Positions 24,379 through 34,151 are shown, numbered from the stretch's first letter. The stretch: 64,000 nucleotides of DNA from Planctomycetota bacterium (GCA_020849795.1 JADZFR010000037.1:1-64000), one strand, 5' to 3'. Notes: generated from the letters alone by a model not told the origin. Numbers and translations: made by a program.

Positions 24379-25524
24379 TCAGCGCTTGGGTTTGCGCGTG
24401 GGCGGCCGCACGGGCGGCTTTGCCGGCGGCGGCGGCGGCACGATGTTCGTGGACGGCTTCGGCGGCAGCTTCTTGACCATGCGTGTGGGGTCGTCTGAGC
24501 CTGCGGGCTTGTTCGCCACAGGCGGCGGCGCAGCGACAACGCGCGTAGACTTTGCCGGTGGTGGCGCCGCGACAAGTTTGCCCGTGGCGGGCGGCGGGGC
24601 CGCGACGACTTTGCCCACCGCGGGCGGGGCGGCGACCACTTTCGGCTTGCCGACGGGTGAAGTCGTGATGCGCCCGCGCCCCAGTCGCGCGCGGCCCGCG
24701 AGCTTCTTCAGGTCCTCGCGATAGGCCCGAAACTCGTGCAGTTGGCCGTAGTGAACAGCTTTCTCGTTCAGCTCAAGGGCGTGGGTGAAGTCGCCCAGCT
24801 CGGCGGCGCAGATCGACGAGTAATGAAATGCCCAGGCGTTTTCGTGGTCACGCTCGGTGATCACGCGGTATGCATCCAGCGCCTTGGGCCACAGGTTCAT
24901 GTCACGGTACAGCAGGCCCAGCGCGAACAGGGTCTGGACCAGGCGGTGGGTGTCCCACTCGGTCTGCCACGCCAAGGCACCCCAGTTGATGGCCTGCGCG
25001 GCATCGCCCTTGAGCCGGAAGTACAGAAACGCGCAACGCGCATACAGGTCGTTGTCGCCAAAGCGCTTGAAGATTTCGCCCAAGGCCTTCTCGGCTGTGC
25101 CGAAGTCGCCCTTGTAGCAGTGAAGCTGCACGTAAACTTCCCAGCCGTCCTGCCATTCCGGGTCGACGGTCACCGCGCGAAACGCCCACGGAATCGCCGC
25201 CGTCAGCGCGCGCGTGTCAAACAAGTCCGAATCCTGCACGCCAAGGCGATAGATGCACGCAGCCGCCAGCGCATAGCCTCCGCCGAAAGTCGCGTCGGCC
25301 TGCATCGCGGAGACCGCGATATCGAGGGTCATGTAGATGCGCTCGGTGTCGCGCTCATAGCCATACAGCGATGGCGCATTGGCAAGGAATGCCTCGGCCT
25401 GGGTGCGCACGCCGGGCAGCAGGTCTTTGATTTCAAGCTCGAGAAAACCATGCACGGGCTCAAGGGCAAAGTCCGCCTCAAGGATACGCGCGCGCACATG
25501 GTCTTCGAGCTCAGGATTCGACAT
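24379..25524 (-). CDS. TPR-like protein with an Ala/Pro-rich repetitive C-terminus
   Basis: 381 residues. The first two thirds are helical TPR-like repeats without an obvious signal peptide. The last 100 residues contain repeats of VVAAPPPA separated by Lys/Gly/Thr and then a Pro/Lys-rich tail, a low-complexity, probably flexible and DNA- or envelope-binding extension. The start at 25524 follows a 16-nt gap after the neighbouring TPR gene, so the two form an operon. It has no recognisable catalytic motif. Confidence 0.75.
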   Translation of the reverse strand: MSNPELEDHVRARILEADFALEPVHGFLELEIKDLLPGVRTQAEAFLANAPSLYGYERDTERIYMTLDIAVSAMQADATFGGGYALAAACIYRLGVQDSDLFDTRALTAAIPWAFRAVTVDPEWQDGWEVYVQLHCYKGDFGTAEKALGEIFKRFGDNDLYARCAFLYFRLKGDAAQAINWGALAWQTEWDTHRLVQTLFALGLLYRDMNLWPKALDAYRVITERDHENAWAFHYSSICAAELGDFTHALELNEKAVHYGQLHEFRAYREDLKKLAGRARLGRGRITTSPVGKPKVVAAPPAVGKVVAAPPPATGKLVAAPPPAKSTRVVAAPPPVANKPAGSDDPTRMVKKLPPKPSTNIVPPPPPAKPPVRPPTRKPKR

Positions 25525-25540
25525 GCCTTCGGGGCTCCGT

Positions 25541-27406
25541 TTACTTGCGCGCTTGCAGCATGGCTTCAATGCCTTTCGCGGCTCCGCTGTGCACCGGCTC
25601 TTTGCCGGGCAGCACGTCCACCAGCTCAAACACCTCGCGCTGTGCCGCTTCTTCCATGTTGCGGCGACTCGGCACCAGCATCATCGGCTGGCGTGGCGAA
25701 CCTGCAATGTCGCCTTCGCGGTAGATCGCGCCGGTGGCGGCTTGTTCCGCGGCGTCGATCAACAGGCTGCGCGCGCCCTCGACCAGTTCCAGGGGCAGCT
25801 CGCAGACTTCCAGCTCGGCGCGGCGGAACTTGCACAGGCCGTACGTCCGCACCCAATAGCGGCCCTTGCCGGTCTCAGAGGCGCGCACAACCACGTGCTT
25901 GTGAATGTCAAAGCCCTGCGGTCCCTCGTTGCGCCACTCGCCGGCGCGAATCGCCATTCCGGTTTCAAGGTCAATGCCGACGCCGCCGGCAAAGCGCAGA
26001 AAGGCATCGACCAGCTTGCACGTGGCAAGCGCGCCGCGCAGCGGGTCAAAGCCGGGCTCGGCCAGCATCAGGCGCACGTCCCACGGCGCGTTCTCGAAAC
26101 GTTGCAGCGACGCCTTGTCGAAGTCGAACACGGTGCGGGCTTCTTCGGGCAGGTCCAGGTACGGGTTGTGCAGGTTGTGGCGCTTCATCAGCAGCACGTG
26201 AAACACCATGCCGGCTGTGGCGTCAGTCATGATGTACTGCCCGGGCTTGAAGCGTTCGCCGGGTTGCAGCGGGCGTTTTTCAAACGTCTTGGCCTCAAGC
26301 ACCCGCGCCGTCAGCTTGGCGCGGCCCTCAAAGCTGGCGTTGGGGTCGGCCACCTCACTCACGACCGGCAGGTGTTCGCCCTCAAGAAACAGGTTGGCGC
26401 GAAACAGCGGCACGAACTCTTCGTCGTCGTCGTGGTGGTCATCCATGTCGCCGGTGTCGGGCTTGCTGCCGCCCACAAACCGGAACGGGCCGTCGATGCC
26501 GGCCTTCTTTTCTTCGTCAAGGGAATGCGGCTCTTTGGGCACAAATCCCAGCCGCCGGAAGTACACCAGCAGCTCCTGGCGCCAAAGCTGGCCGGCCTCA
26601 AAGTGGCCGAACGTAAGGCTGCGCCGGTTCAGCTCATAGGCGTCATCATAGCGGCCGCGCTGGTACTTCACGCGGCTCCACAGGTGAAGCCGCCTGCGGT
26701 GCGGCTTGCCCAGCAGCACGCCTTCGCCCATGCGCGCGTCCGCCATCGGCAGGTTGCCAAGTCGCGCCCAGGCCTCGCCCAGGTAGACCAGCGCCCAGCT
26801 TTTGTGCTCGGGGTCGGTGGCCGATTTTGCGGCGGCGCTGAACCACTCTTCGGCCGACTTCCAGTTCTGGTGCAGCGCGGCCCAGACGCCGCGGCCATAA
26901 GCGTGCAGGGGTGCCAACGAGTCATTGCTCTTGATGTCGTTCAACAGGTCGCCGGCCTGCTCAAAGCGCTGGGCGTACAGTTCACACAGCAGTTCGGCCT
27001 CGATCACCGTGGCGTCGTCGGGTGCAAGCTCGCGGGCGCGGGCCAGCAGGCGGCGCGCGTCGCGCAGGGGGCGCGGGTGCCACACCCAGTCATCGATAAA
27101 CCCATACAGCATCAAGGCGCGCCCTGCCAGCAACAGGGCCGGACCGTAGCACGGGTCTGCGGTAAGCGAGTCCACGCAGCGCTCCACGGCGTCGTCCAGC
27201 GCTTCCATGTCGGATGGATCGTCCAGGCTGATCTGCACCGAGTCGATCAGGCTGCGCGCGCGGGCCGCGTCGCCGGGGGCGCCGTCAAGGCTGCCCAGCA
27301 CGCGCTTGATCAGCGCGCCGGCAAGCCGATAGCGCTCCGGCACCGGCTTGGCGAGCAGTGATTCAACCGAACGATCCTGTCGGAACATGCCGTAAGGATA
27401 GGGCAA
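25541..27406 (-). CDS. Large TPR-repeat protein, unknown function
   Basis: 621 residues, almost entirely short helical repeats of TPR type (for example ADPCYGPALLLAGRALMLYG and DPEHKSWALVYLGEAWARLG), with a more globular C-terminal third. There is no signal peptide, so it is probably cytoplasmic. The ATG seven codons in (27388) is an alternative start. It is followed by the repetitive TPR gene 16 nt downstream on the same strand; the pair probably forms a scaffold, but the partners are unknown. Confidence 0.75.
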   Translation of the reverse strand: MPYPYGMFRQDRSVESLLAKPVPERYRLAGALIKRVLGSLDGAPGDAARARSLIDSVQISLDDPSDMEALDDAVERCVDSLTADPCYGPALLLAGRALMLYGFIDDWVWHPRPLRDARRLLARARELAPDDATVIEAELLCELYAQRFEQAGDLLNDIKSNDSLAPLHAYGRGVWAALHQNWKSAEEWFSAAAKSATDPEHKSWALVYLGEAWARLGNLPMADARMGEGVLLGKPHRRRLHLWSRVKYQRGRYDDAYELNRRSLTFGHFEAGQLWRQELLVYFRRLGFVPKEPHSLDEEKKAGIDGPFRFVGGSKPDTGDMDDHHDDDEEFVPLFRANLFLEGEHLPVVSEVADPNASFEGRAKLTARVLEAKTFEKRPLQPGERFKPGQYIMTDATAGMVFHVLLMKRHNLHNPYLDLPEEARTVFDFDKASLQRFENAPWDVRLMLAEPGFDPLRGALATCKLVDAFLRFAGGVGIDLETGMAIRAGEWRNEGPQGFDIHKHVVVRASETGKGRYWVRTYGLCKFRRAELEVCELPLELVEGARSLLIDAAEQAATGAIYREGDIAGSPRQPMMLVPSRRNMEEAAQREVFELVDVLPGKEPVHSGAAKGIEAMLQARK

Positions 27407-27451
27407 TCCCGCGCGCCTGTGAAGCCGCGCAGCAGAATCCGTAAGCGGCCT

Positions 27452-28036
27452 TCAGTCACTGTCGCCGGGCAAAAGGCCGCCCTGCTGCCCGAACTGCCGC
27501 AACACGCGGCGCATCAGGCGCGGGTCGGGCTGCGTCGCGCTGCCGCCCACGCCTTTCTGGATTGTGGATTCGAGCTGATCGACCTGTGGCGCGCCGCCGG
27601 CGGGGTCAAAGTCCGACGGCACTTCCAGGCTGCTCTGGGTCAGCACCGCTGCATGCTCGGCGCCGAAGCGTTCGCTGGCTTCGCGGCTGGTCCAGACCGG
27701 CCGCGCGCCCAGGATCGCCCGCGGGGCCCAGCCCGTGACCGTCCCGACGTTGCTGGTCACGCGCACGCGGACATAGGCGTGGTTGCGGTCCCAGTCGCTG
27801 GCGACCACCAAGACCTGCTGGTTCGCATTCAGCGGCCACAGCACGTCGGAAAACGCCTCGGGCTCTTGCAGCAGAAAACACTCTGGGTGGGTGTCATGCA
27901 CGACCACGTATGCGGTGCGCTCGGGCTCTGCGCTGTCGCGGCTTGAGGACAGGATTGGTTGTGTGTGGGGTTGCCGCTGCGGCGCGAGGGTGCACCCGGC
28001 AGCCAATGCCAACAGCAGACAGCACAAGATTCGCAT
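27452..28036 (-). CDS. Lipoprotein with an SH3-like domain
   Basis: 194 residues: a lipoprotein signal with lipobox LAAGC, a short linker, an SH3-like beta domain (YVVVHDTHPECFLLQEP up to VTGWAPRAILG) and a Gln/Gly-rich C-terminus. Bacterial SH3 lipoproteins usually bind peptidoglycan or sit at the outer membrane. The start at 28036 is chosen because the signal peptide begins there. Function unknown. Confidence 0.75.
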   Translation of the reverse strand: MRILCCLLLALAAGCTLAPQRQPHTQPILSSSRDSAEPERTAYVVVHDTHPECFLLQEPEAFSDVLWPLNANQQVLVVASDWDRNHAYVRVRVTSNVGTVTGWAPRAILGARPVWTSREASERFGAEHAAVLTQSSLEVPSDFDPAGGAPQVDQLESTIQKGVGGSATQPDPRLMRRVLRQFGQQGGLLPGDSD

Positions 28037-28094
28037 GGCGCAGCCGATGGAATGACGTGAGCGAGGCAAGTCTATCCCATGGAACCCTGAATGC

Positions 28095-28124
28095 CAAAAA
28101 GAAGAGGCGCCCAAAGGGCGCCTC
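28095..28124 (-). terminator. Rho-independent terminator of the M48 lipoprotein operon
   Basis: GAGGCGCCC-AAA-GGGCGCCTC (28104-28124) is a perfect 9-bp hairpin. On the minus strand it is followed by a T-rich run (complement of 28095-28103), so it terminates transcripts coming from the M48 gene, whose stop lies 25 nt away. Confidence 0.8.
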
Positions 28125-28148
28125 TGGCGTATCGGTCTATCCACGAGC

Positions 28149-29129
28149 CTAGCGGAAAGCCTCTTCAAAGCGCTTGTTGCGGGCCTGGATGGCTTCGCCG
28201 GACATGGTCTTGGGGTTGGGCTTGAGCTTTTCCTTGGTGATCAGGTCCTTGACGTACTTCACGCGGTTCGAAATCGGCGGGTGGTGCGCGAGGTAGTCTT
28301 CTTCCTTGATCTCGTGCGCCTTCTCGTACGCTTCGATGCGCTCAAGCACCTTTACCATTGCCTCGGGGGCGTAGCCCGCCTGGGCCAGCGCGCGAGTGCC
28401 CCAGGCGTCGGCCTCGTACTCCTGCTCGGGGTTGTAGCCCTTGAAGGCGTCCTCGGCCACGCTGGTGACGAGGCGCCCGAAGTTGGCGCCCAAGCCGTCG
28501 CCCTTGAACCATCCGCCCAGCGTCGAGCTGAAGATCTCGCCCTTGTAAGCAGTGCGGTAGTTGTCCATGCCATGGTTCAAGATGATGTGCGCGAGTTCGT
28601 GGCACACGATGGCGGCCAGTTCGTCTTCATTGTTGCAAAGGTTCACGGCGCCGATCGAGATCCAGAGGAACCCGCCCGGTGTGGCAAACGCGGTGACTTC
28701 TTCCGTCTGCAGCAGCCCGACCTGGAAGCCCTTGTACAGCACAAGGTTCGCCACGCGTTCCTGTGCCTTTTCGCCGCGCGAGTTGCGGTCTTTTTCGTTG
28801 GCGATGTGGCTGCCCAGGCGCATCGCGCTGCGCGTGACACCCTTGGTTGCGGCCTCGACATAGCCTGCCATCTCGTTCACGTAGGTGATCTGGCGCTCGG
28901 TGCGCTTGTCCCTGGCTTCGACAGGCGGGTACTTGTCGATGATGACGGCCGAAACGCCGCGCCCGATGTAGTACTCCTCGCTCGGGTCGTAGCTGTCGGC
29001 GACTTTGGCCTTTTCCAGGGCGCCAACGCCTTCACTCAGTGCCTCAAACAGTTTGCAGCCGGCCAGGCCGAACAACAGGATCGCGGCAAGCGCGGCACTG
29101 GTCCATGGATGGTGGATTTTGTTTTTCAT
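28149..29129 (-). CDS. M48-family zinc metalloprotease lipoprotein
   Basis: 326 residues: a signal peptide with lipobox LAGC, then an M48 (HtpX/Oma1-like) domain with HELAHIILNHG (HExxH) and EQEYEADAWG as the third zinc ligand. It probably degrades damaged envelope proteins in the periplasm. The start is the ATG at 29129 behind AGGAG. It follows the SH3-like gene by 10 nt on the same strand, and a strong terminator follows. A second, larger M48 protease lies at 40039-41397. Confidence 0.92.
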   Translation of the reverse strand: MKNKIHHPWTSAALAAILLFGLAGCKLFEALSEGVGALEKAKVADSYDPSEEYYIGRGVSAVIIDKYPPVEARDKRTERQITYVNEMAGYVEAATKGVTRSAMRLGSHIANEKDRNSRGEKAQERVANLVLYKGFQVGLLQTEEVTAFATPGGFLWISIGAVNLCNNEDELAAIVCHELAHIILNHGMDNYRTAYKGEIFSSTLGGWFKGDGLGANFGRLVTSVAEDAFKGYNPEQEYEADAWGTRALAQAGYAPEAMVKVLERIEAYEKAHEIKEEDYLAHHPPISNRVKYVKDLITKEKLKPNPKTMSGEAIQARNKRFEEAFR

Positions 29130-29139
29130 GGTTTCGCTC

Positions 29140-29700
29140 CTAGTTCCTGAGTTGGCCGTCTTTGCCGAACGACTTGTAATGCTCGTTCTGCTTGGCGGGG
29201 TCAGGGTTCTTGGCGTCGCCGCCCATGAGTTTGTTGCGCGATGCCTCGAATTCATCGACGCGCTTGAGCGCGGCGTTCATCTCGGGGCTGCCTTCGCGCA
29301 TTTCCTTTTCGATCTTGTCGTTGAGTCCTTTGCCTGCCTGCGCGCTTTGCTTGGCGCCGCTGGCTTCGGTTACGCGCGGCTGTGACTGCAACGGCTCTTT
29401 GCGCAGCGCCAGGCGTTTGACCCAGCCTTCGACTTTCTTGCCGTTGATCACGACCCTGATCTTGACGTACTCGCCTTTCGACTCGCCCAGGGTTTCGACT
29501 TCCTGGTTGGCGACCAGCTTGCCCAGGGGCTCGCCATCGAACAGGTCAGGCTCGCTGAGTACCACGGCGTCGGGGCTTGATGCGTCCACGCCGACAAACA
29601 TTGCCTCGCCGCGCGCAAAGGTAGCGGCGAACACCAGGGCGGCGCACGCCAGCACGACGGCCAGCAGACGGCGCCACGGGAATTTCTTCCACCAGTTCAT
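29140..29700 (-). CDS. Secreted/anchored SH3-like protein
   Basis: 186 residues: an N-terminal membrane-anchor or signal segment (about 9-31), an SH3-like beta domain (about 45-100) and a charged helical C-terminus. It lies 10 nt before the M48 protease gene and probably shares its transcript. It may tether or regulate that protease at the cell wall, but there is no direct evidence. Confidence 0.75.
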   Translation of the reverse strand: MNWWKKFPWRRLLAVVLACAALVFAATFARGEAMFVGVDASSPDAVVLSEPDLFDGEPLGKLVANQEVETLGESKGEYVKIRVVINGKKVEGWVKRLALRKEPLQSQPRVTEASGAKQSAQAGKGLNDKIEKEMREGSPEMNAALKRVDEFEASRNKLMGGDAKNPDPAKQNEHYKSFGKDGQLRN

Positions 29701-29790
29701 TGGGTCCTCTCAGATCGGGTTTTCCAGGCGGGCGACAATATCGCAACGACGGCGCAAGGGGAAGCTCGAAGCGGTGTTGCACAGCACGCC

Positions 29791-32739
29791 CTACTTCGTC
29801 TTCTTGACAAAGACGCCGTTCCACTCTGGCGGCGGCGGCGATTTCAGCAGCTCTTCGCAGCGCCGGATGTACAGGCGGCTTGGGTTCAGTTCGCCTTCTT
29901 CCTGCGTGGTTTCATGGTGCGCCGCGTTGCGGAACGACGCCAGCGCCTGTTCAAACTGCCGGGTGCGGAACAGCGTGATGCCCTCGTTCCAGTGCTTGAG
30001 CATGTCGGCGACGAACTGCGGCACATCTTTGCCGCCGATCAGCTCGAACACTTCCACGGGCTCAGACTTGCCCTTGACGACAATCAGGTCAATCGCGCGT
30101 GTCGTGAACTCGCCGCGGATCAGCTTTTCCGTGTTCTGGCCGATCAAGATGTCTGTGCCGTACTCTTTGCACTGCGGCTCAAGGCGCGCCGCAAGATTCA
30201 CGGCGTCGCCCATCACCGTGTACGCAAAACGCTTGCTGCTGCCCATGTTGCCGACCGTCATCAGCCCGCTGTTGATGCCGGCGCGTGCGTACAGCACGGT
30301 GCCGTCCGGCTTGATCAGTTGCGGTGCAATCCCCCGGATGCTGTCGGCAAACAGCGGCTGCATGCGTTGCAGCTCGGCGCGGCAGGTCAAGGCGCCGCGG
30401 CAGGCACGCACGGCGTGGTCGGCCTGGTCCACGGGCGCGCCCCAGAAGCACATGATCGCGTCGCCGATGTACTTGTCGATCACGCCGCCGGTCTCAAGCA
30501 TCAGGTCAGTCATGCGCTCGAGATAAATGTTCAGCAGTTCGACCAGCCGCTCGGGGTTGTTCGGCCCCAGCGTTTCGGTGACCGTGGTGAAGCCGGCGAC
30601 ATCGCTGAAAAACACGCTCATGGCGCGGTTCTCGCCGCCCAGTTTCAGCGCGCCGGGGTTCTTGATCACGTAGTCGACCAGCTCGCGACCCATGTACTGG
30701 CGCGCGAACGATTCGCGCTGGCGCTTCTGCGCGCCCTCGGTCAGCGCTTTGGCAAGCGCGCCGTGACTGAACCCGAACAGCAGGCCGGCCAACGGTGCCG
30801 CCAGCGGCAAGAAGTGCTGCTGCTCAAACGCCACCCAACCGGCGACCAGCACCAGCACAGCCAGCAACAGTGTCAGCACCAGCCCGTTGCGCAGCTGCCC
30901 GGCGTACAACACGGTCACGACTGTGAACGCCGCGCCGAACAGGGCCAGCAGCCATGCCAGCCAGCGCGGAGACTCGGTCATGAAGTCTTCGTTCTTGAGG
31001 TTGTCAAAAAACGTTGCCAGCACCCACGTGCCGGGTGTGTTGCTGTCCAGCGGCGTGTCGTGGCGATCGAGCAACCCGATCGCTGTCGCTGCGATGATGA
31101 CCACCTTGTCCTTGACGATCGCCGATGGCTCGCCGAGCCCCAGCGTGTGAACTTGTTGGGACTTGACGGCTTTCAGCCGCATCCGGGCGTCGGAAAGCTG
31201 GGCCTGAAGCGCGTCGCGGTCTTCCTCGGCGGCTGACGCCAGGCTTTTTTCCAGGTCAGGGATCAAGGCATTCAACCGCTGCGTTTCAGCGGTCTTGAAG
31301 CGGTTGTCGCTCAGGAAGTCCCAGTCGCGCAGGATGTCGGTGGCTGACAACTGCGGGTACACCGCAAACAGGCGGTCGTTCGGGTGACGGTCTCTGACTG
31401 CCTGCTGCTGCTCGGGCGACAGGTAGTTCCAGTCCGCGTTCTGGTCCGGGCGCAGGTACCCGCGGTACCGCAACAGCACGCGCGACGAACCGTCCAGCGG
31501 CATCGCACGGCCAAGGTAGCTGGCGGTGTCGCCCTCGATGCTCACTGGCACGTCCTGCAACTCGTTCGCGAGCACATACGTTACGCCGTCGCACTCCAGC
31601 CCCTGCGCCGTAAGCACCAGGCCGCTGAAGCGCGAATTGAAATCCTCCAGCCGGCCAGCCGCCGTGAACTCCCGCGCATAAGACAGCACAAACAGGCGCC
31701 ATGTCTCCAGCGGCAGCGTGCGGTAAAGCCGCGTGTCGTGGGCGCCGACCACGTCGTAGCGGCGCAGCACGCCGTCGATGTCTTCAAAACCCATCACCAG
31801 GCCCAGCCCCGCGACGCCTTGCGGCGGCGTGGATGCCACCGGCAGCAGCGACCGCAGCCGCGGCGAATCGTTCAGCCACGGGTCCCCATTGATGCGCTTG
31901 CGCAGGCTGGCGAGTTTCTTGTCGGCGCCCTCTGCGCCGCTGCGGCCGTCTGCAACGAGTGAGGGCCACCCGTCCAGCAGCGCAGGATAGGGCGCCTCGG
32001 CTGTCCGGAATTTGGCGTAGCGGTCCGCCACGCTGTCGAGCAACTCCGGCTGGCCGTCGCCCTTGAGCTTTCCGGCGTAGGCGGGCAGCAGGTCGTCTCG
32101 CACGTCCTTGCTGCGATTGGTGGCGCCCAGCACCAGCGCCAGCGCGACGTCGTCTTGTGCGGTCGCCTCCATGGCGAACAAGTCGTCGCCGGCCTGGTCG
32201 AATGTCCACATGCGCGTGAGGTTGCCATTGACCTCACGCACCAGCATGGCCTGGTTGGTGTTGGGACCGCTTTCGCTGTAAATCATGTCGAACACGACCA
32301 CGCGGGCGCCGCCTTCGCGGCAGTAGCGAATGATCTTGCTGTACACGTGGCGCGGCCACGGCCAGGCGTAACGGTCCGCTGCAGCGCTGCCGTCTTGCGC
32401 GCTTTGCCAAGAGTCGCCGTATGCCAGTGCGGCTTCGTCAATGTTGATCAGCAGGATGTCGGGGTCGCGCTGTTCGTTGGTTTCGATGGTGCGCACGCGG
32501 GCGTCGCGGCTTGGCAACTCGACGTAGTCGATCAGAGCGGCGTCGTCCCACTGCACCAGCAGCAGGCTGGTGACGGCGCAGGCGGCGATGCAGGCCAGCA
32601 GGGCGGTGACGGCGCGCTGGCGCGGCTCGTGTGCTTTGCCGAACTCGGTGCGGGCTTTGCGCAGCTTTTCGCCGGCGCGCACCATGGTGCTGCCCAGGCC
32701 GGACATCGCCCGCTCAACTGTGTTGCCGTCACCCATCAC
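29791..32739 (-). CDS. Membrane-bound adenylate/guanylate cyclase with CHASE2 sensor
   Basis: 982 residues: TM helix near 45-62, a large extracytoplasmic CHASE2 domain (about 65-600, starting SRDARVRTIE), three further TMs (about 605-690) and a class III cyclase catalytic domain (about 720-920) with FFSDVAGFT, GDAIMCFWGAP and a metal-binding Asp pair. It makes cAMP or cGMP in response to an envelope signal. The ATG at 32739 has a second ATG directly after it. A 51-bp repeat lies immediately upstream. Confidence 0.93.
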   Translation of the reverse strand: MMGDGNTVERAMSGLGSTMVRAGEKLRKARTEFGKAHEPRQRAVTALLACIAACAVTSLLLVQWDDAALIDYVELPSRDARVRTIETNEQRDPDILLINIDEAALAYGDSWQSAQDGSAAADRYAWPWPRHVYSKIIRYCREGGARVVVFDMIYSESGPNTNQAMLVREVNGNLTRMWTFDQAGDDLFAMEATAQDDVALALVLGATNRSKDVRDDLLPAYAGKLKGDGQPELLDSVADRYAKFRTAEAPYPALLDGWPSLVADGRSGAEGADKKLASLRKRINGDPWLNDSPRLRSLLPVASTPPQGVAGLGLVMGFEDIDGVLRRYDVVGAHDTRLYRTLPLETWRLFVLSYAREFTAAGRLEDFNSRFSGLVLTAQGLECDGVTYVLANELQDVPVSIEGDTASYLGRAMPLDGSSRVLLRYRGYLRPDQNADWNYLSPEQQQAVRDRHPNDRLFAVYPQLSATDILRDWDFLSDNRFKTAETQRLNALIPDLEKSLASAAEEDRDALQAQLSDARMRLKAVKSQQVHTLGLGEPSAIVKDKVVIIAATAIGLLDRHDTPLDSNTPGTWVLATFFDNLKNEDFMTESPRWLAWLLALFGAAFTVVTVLYAGQLRNGLVLTLLLAVLVLVAGWVAFEQQHFLPLAAPLAGLLFGFSHGALAKALTEGAQKRQRESFARQYMGRELVDYVIKNPGALKLGGENRAMSVFFSDVAGFTTVTETLGPNNPERLVELLNIYLERMTDLMLETGGVIDKYIGDAIMCFWGAPVDQADHAVRACRGALTCRAELQRMQPLFADSIRGIAPQLIKPDGTVLYARAGINSGLMTVGNMGSSKRFAYTVMGDAVNLAARLEPQCKEYGTDILIGQNTEKLIRGEFTTRAIDLIVVKGKSEPVEVFELIGGKDVPQFVADMLKHWNEGITLFRTRQFEQALASFRNAAHHETTQEEGELNPSRLYIRRCEELLKSPPPPEWNGVFVKKTK

Positions 32740-32741
32740 CG

Positions 32742-32792
32742 GACCACCATAGAGTCATCGCCCCCACGGCGGGAGTCTTCAGTGGGGCGTTC
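32742..32792 (-). repeat. 51-bp direct repeat, copy 1 (upstream of the cyclase)
   Basis: Identical over 51 bp to 34101-34151. Both copies lie in the same orientation just upstream of a minus-strand gene (cyclase here, serine hydrolase there). On the minus strand the repeat holds a near-perfect hairpin, CGCCCCAC paired with GTGGGG-GCG, around a 14-nt loop. Confidence 0.9.
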
Positions 32793-32846
32793 AGGGCGCG
32801 AAGGCGTTCAGGCGCGCAGCAGAAACAACGCGCAACCGCCCCATGT

Positions 32847-34049
32847 TCAGGCTTGTGCCTTGATGGACCGATAGATCGCGTCGCGAAGTGCCTTCTCGCG
32901 CGGGTCGTCAAACATGTAGAAGTCCTGCTTGTTCATCACGTAGGCAAAGCCCAGCCGGGCATCCGGGTCGGCGAACGCAAACGAGCCGCCGGCGCCGGGG
33001 GTCCCAAACGAGCGACCGCTGGACCCAAACGCGGCATCCGGGCCCGGCCGTATGAAGCCGAGCGAATACCACGTCGGCACGCCCATCACCACGTCGCGCG
33101 GATTGGTCGCCGGCGGCGCTGCCGTAATCTGCGCCATGGTCTCGGGGCCGACGCCAAGCTCGCCGCCGCCTTCCGCGAACACCGAATACAGACGTGCCAG
33201 GGACCGTGCCGTGCCGACCCCATTGCCCGCCGGCACCTCGATGTCAAAGCTGCGCCGGTCTTTGTAATCGAGGTCGCGCAGGCACAAGAAAGACTTGCGC
33301 AACAGCGACCAGGGCCAAAGGACCCGCAGCAGCATCGGCCACGGAGTATACAACATCGCCCGCAATGCCCGCCCCGTGCTGAACGGCAGCATGGTCGCCA
33401 GTCGTCCAAAGGCAATCTCCGGCGGCAAGCCGATGTAGAACTCGAGGCCCAGAGGTACTGCAATCTCCTCGTGAAAGAACCGTCCCAGTGTGCGATGCCC
33501 GGGGTCAACCCGCCGGATCAGCTCCTGCATGTACAGCCCGATGGTCATCGCGTGGTAGCCGTGGCGTGTGCCCGGCGGCCACGCAGGCCCTTGCCGCGCC
33601 AGTATGCGTGCGACATCGTCCAGGTCGTGCAGCCGGGCGATGGTCAGGCTTTCGTCGGTCCACACAAGCCCGGCTTCGTGGCCGAGCAGTTGCCGCACCG
33701 TGATTTCCGACTTGCCGTTCTGGGCAAATTCGGGCCAGTACCTGGCAATCGGCGCGTCGTAGTCCAGCAGGCCGCGCGAGTGGGCCAATGCCAGTGTCAG
33801 CGCGGACACACCCTTGGTGGTTGAGTAGACCACGACCAGCGTGTCCTCAAGCCATGGGTCGTCGCCACCAGGTGACCGCCGGCCACCCCACAAATCCACG
33901 ACCTTCTGGCCGCGCCAGTAGGCGGACACCGCGGCGCCAATTTCGCCGCGCGCGGCAAAGTTTCGCTCGAATTCGTCGCGCACACACTCAAATCCGGGCG
34001 CGACTGTGCCCTGCACGCGCGGCTTAGCCAAGCTGCTTGCGTCGCCCAT
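32847..34049 (-). CDS. Serine beta-lactamase-like hydrolase (class C/EstB family)
   Basis: 400 residues of a beta-lactamase-family protein with the active-site SxxK motif (YSTTKG) and a downstream Tyr/His-type catalytic loop. Proteins of this group are usually esterases, DD-peptidases or transesterases rather than true beta-lactamases. There is no signal peptide, so it is probably cytoplasmic. The start at 34049 is chosen because the extra N-terminal codons up to 34109 run into the 51-bp repeat. It is flanked by the two repeat copies. Confidence 0.88.
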   Translation of the reverse strand: MGDASSLAKPRVQGTVAPGFECVRDEFERNFAARGEIGAAVSAYWRGQKVVDLWGGRRSPGGDDPWLEDTLVVVYSTTKGVSALTLALAHSRGLLDYDAPIARYWPEFAQNGKSEITVRQLLGHEAGLVWTDESLTIARLHDLDDVARILARQGPAWPPGTRHGYHAMTIGLYMQELIRRVDPGHRTLGRFFHEEIAVPLGLEFYIGLPPEIAFGRLATMLPFSTGRALRAMLYTPWPMLLRVLWPWSLLRKSFLCLRDLDYKDRRSFDIEVPAGNGVGTARSLARLYSVFAEGGGELGVGPETMAQITAAPPATNPRDVVMGVPTWYSLGFIRPGPDAAFGSSGRSFGTPGAGGSFAFADPDARLGFAYVMNKQDFYMFDDPREKALRDAIYRSIKAQA

Positions 34050-34100
34050 GCGGCAACCCCGTACTCGTGGCCCCTGACCTGCGAATGCTCGCGTACCAGC

Positions 34101-34151
34101 GACCACCATAGAGTCATCGCCCCCACGGCGGGAGTCTTCAGTGGGGCGTTC
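34101..34151 (-). repeat. 51-bp direct repeat, copy 2 (upstream of the serine hydrolase)
   Basis: Perfect copy of 32742-32792, 1359 bp away. It lies 51 nt upstream of the hydrolase start and between it and the divergent OB/HD gene. A common 5' regulatory element, or remnants of a duplication around the hydrolase gene, are both possible. Confidence 0.9.

Noticed and set aside
24379..24700. GC-rich repeats resembling a CRISPR or minisatellite.
   Set aside because: They encode the Ala/Pro repeats of the TPR protein; spacing is irregular and there are no unique spacers.
25379..27361. A long plus-strand frame across the TPR genes.
   Set aside because: It is antisense to the TPR genes, with a composition and lack of motifs typical of shadow frames in high-GC DNA.
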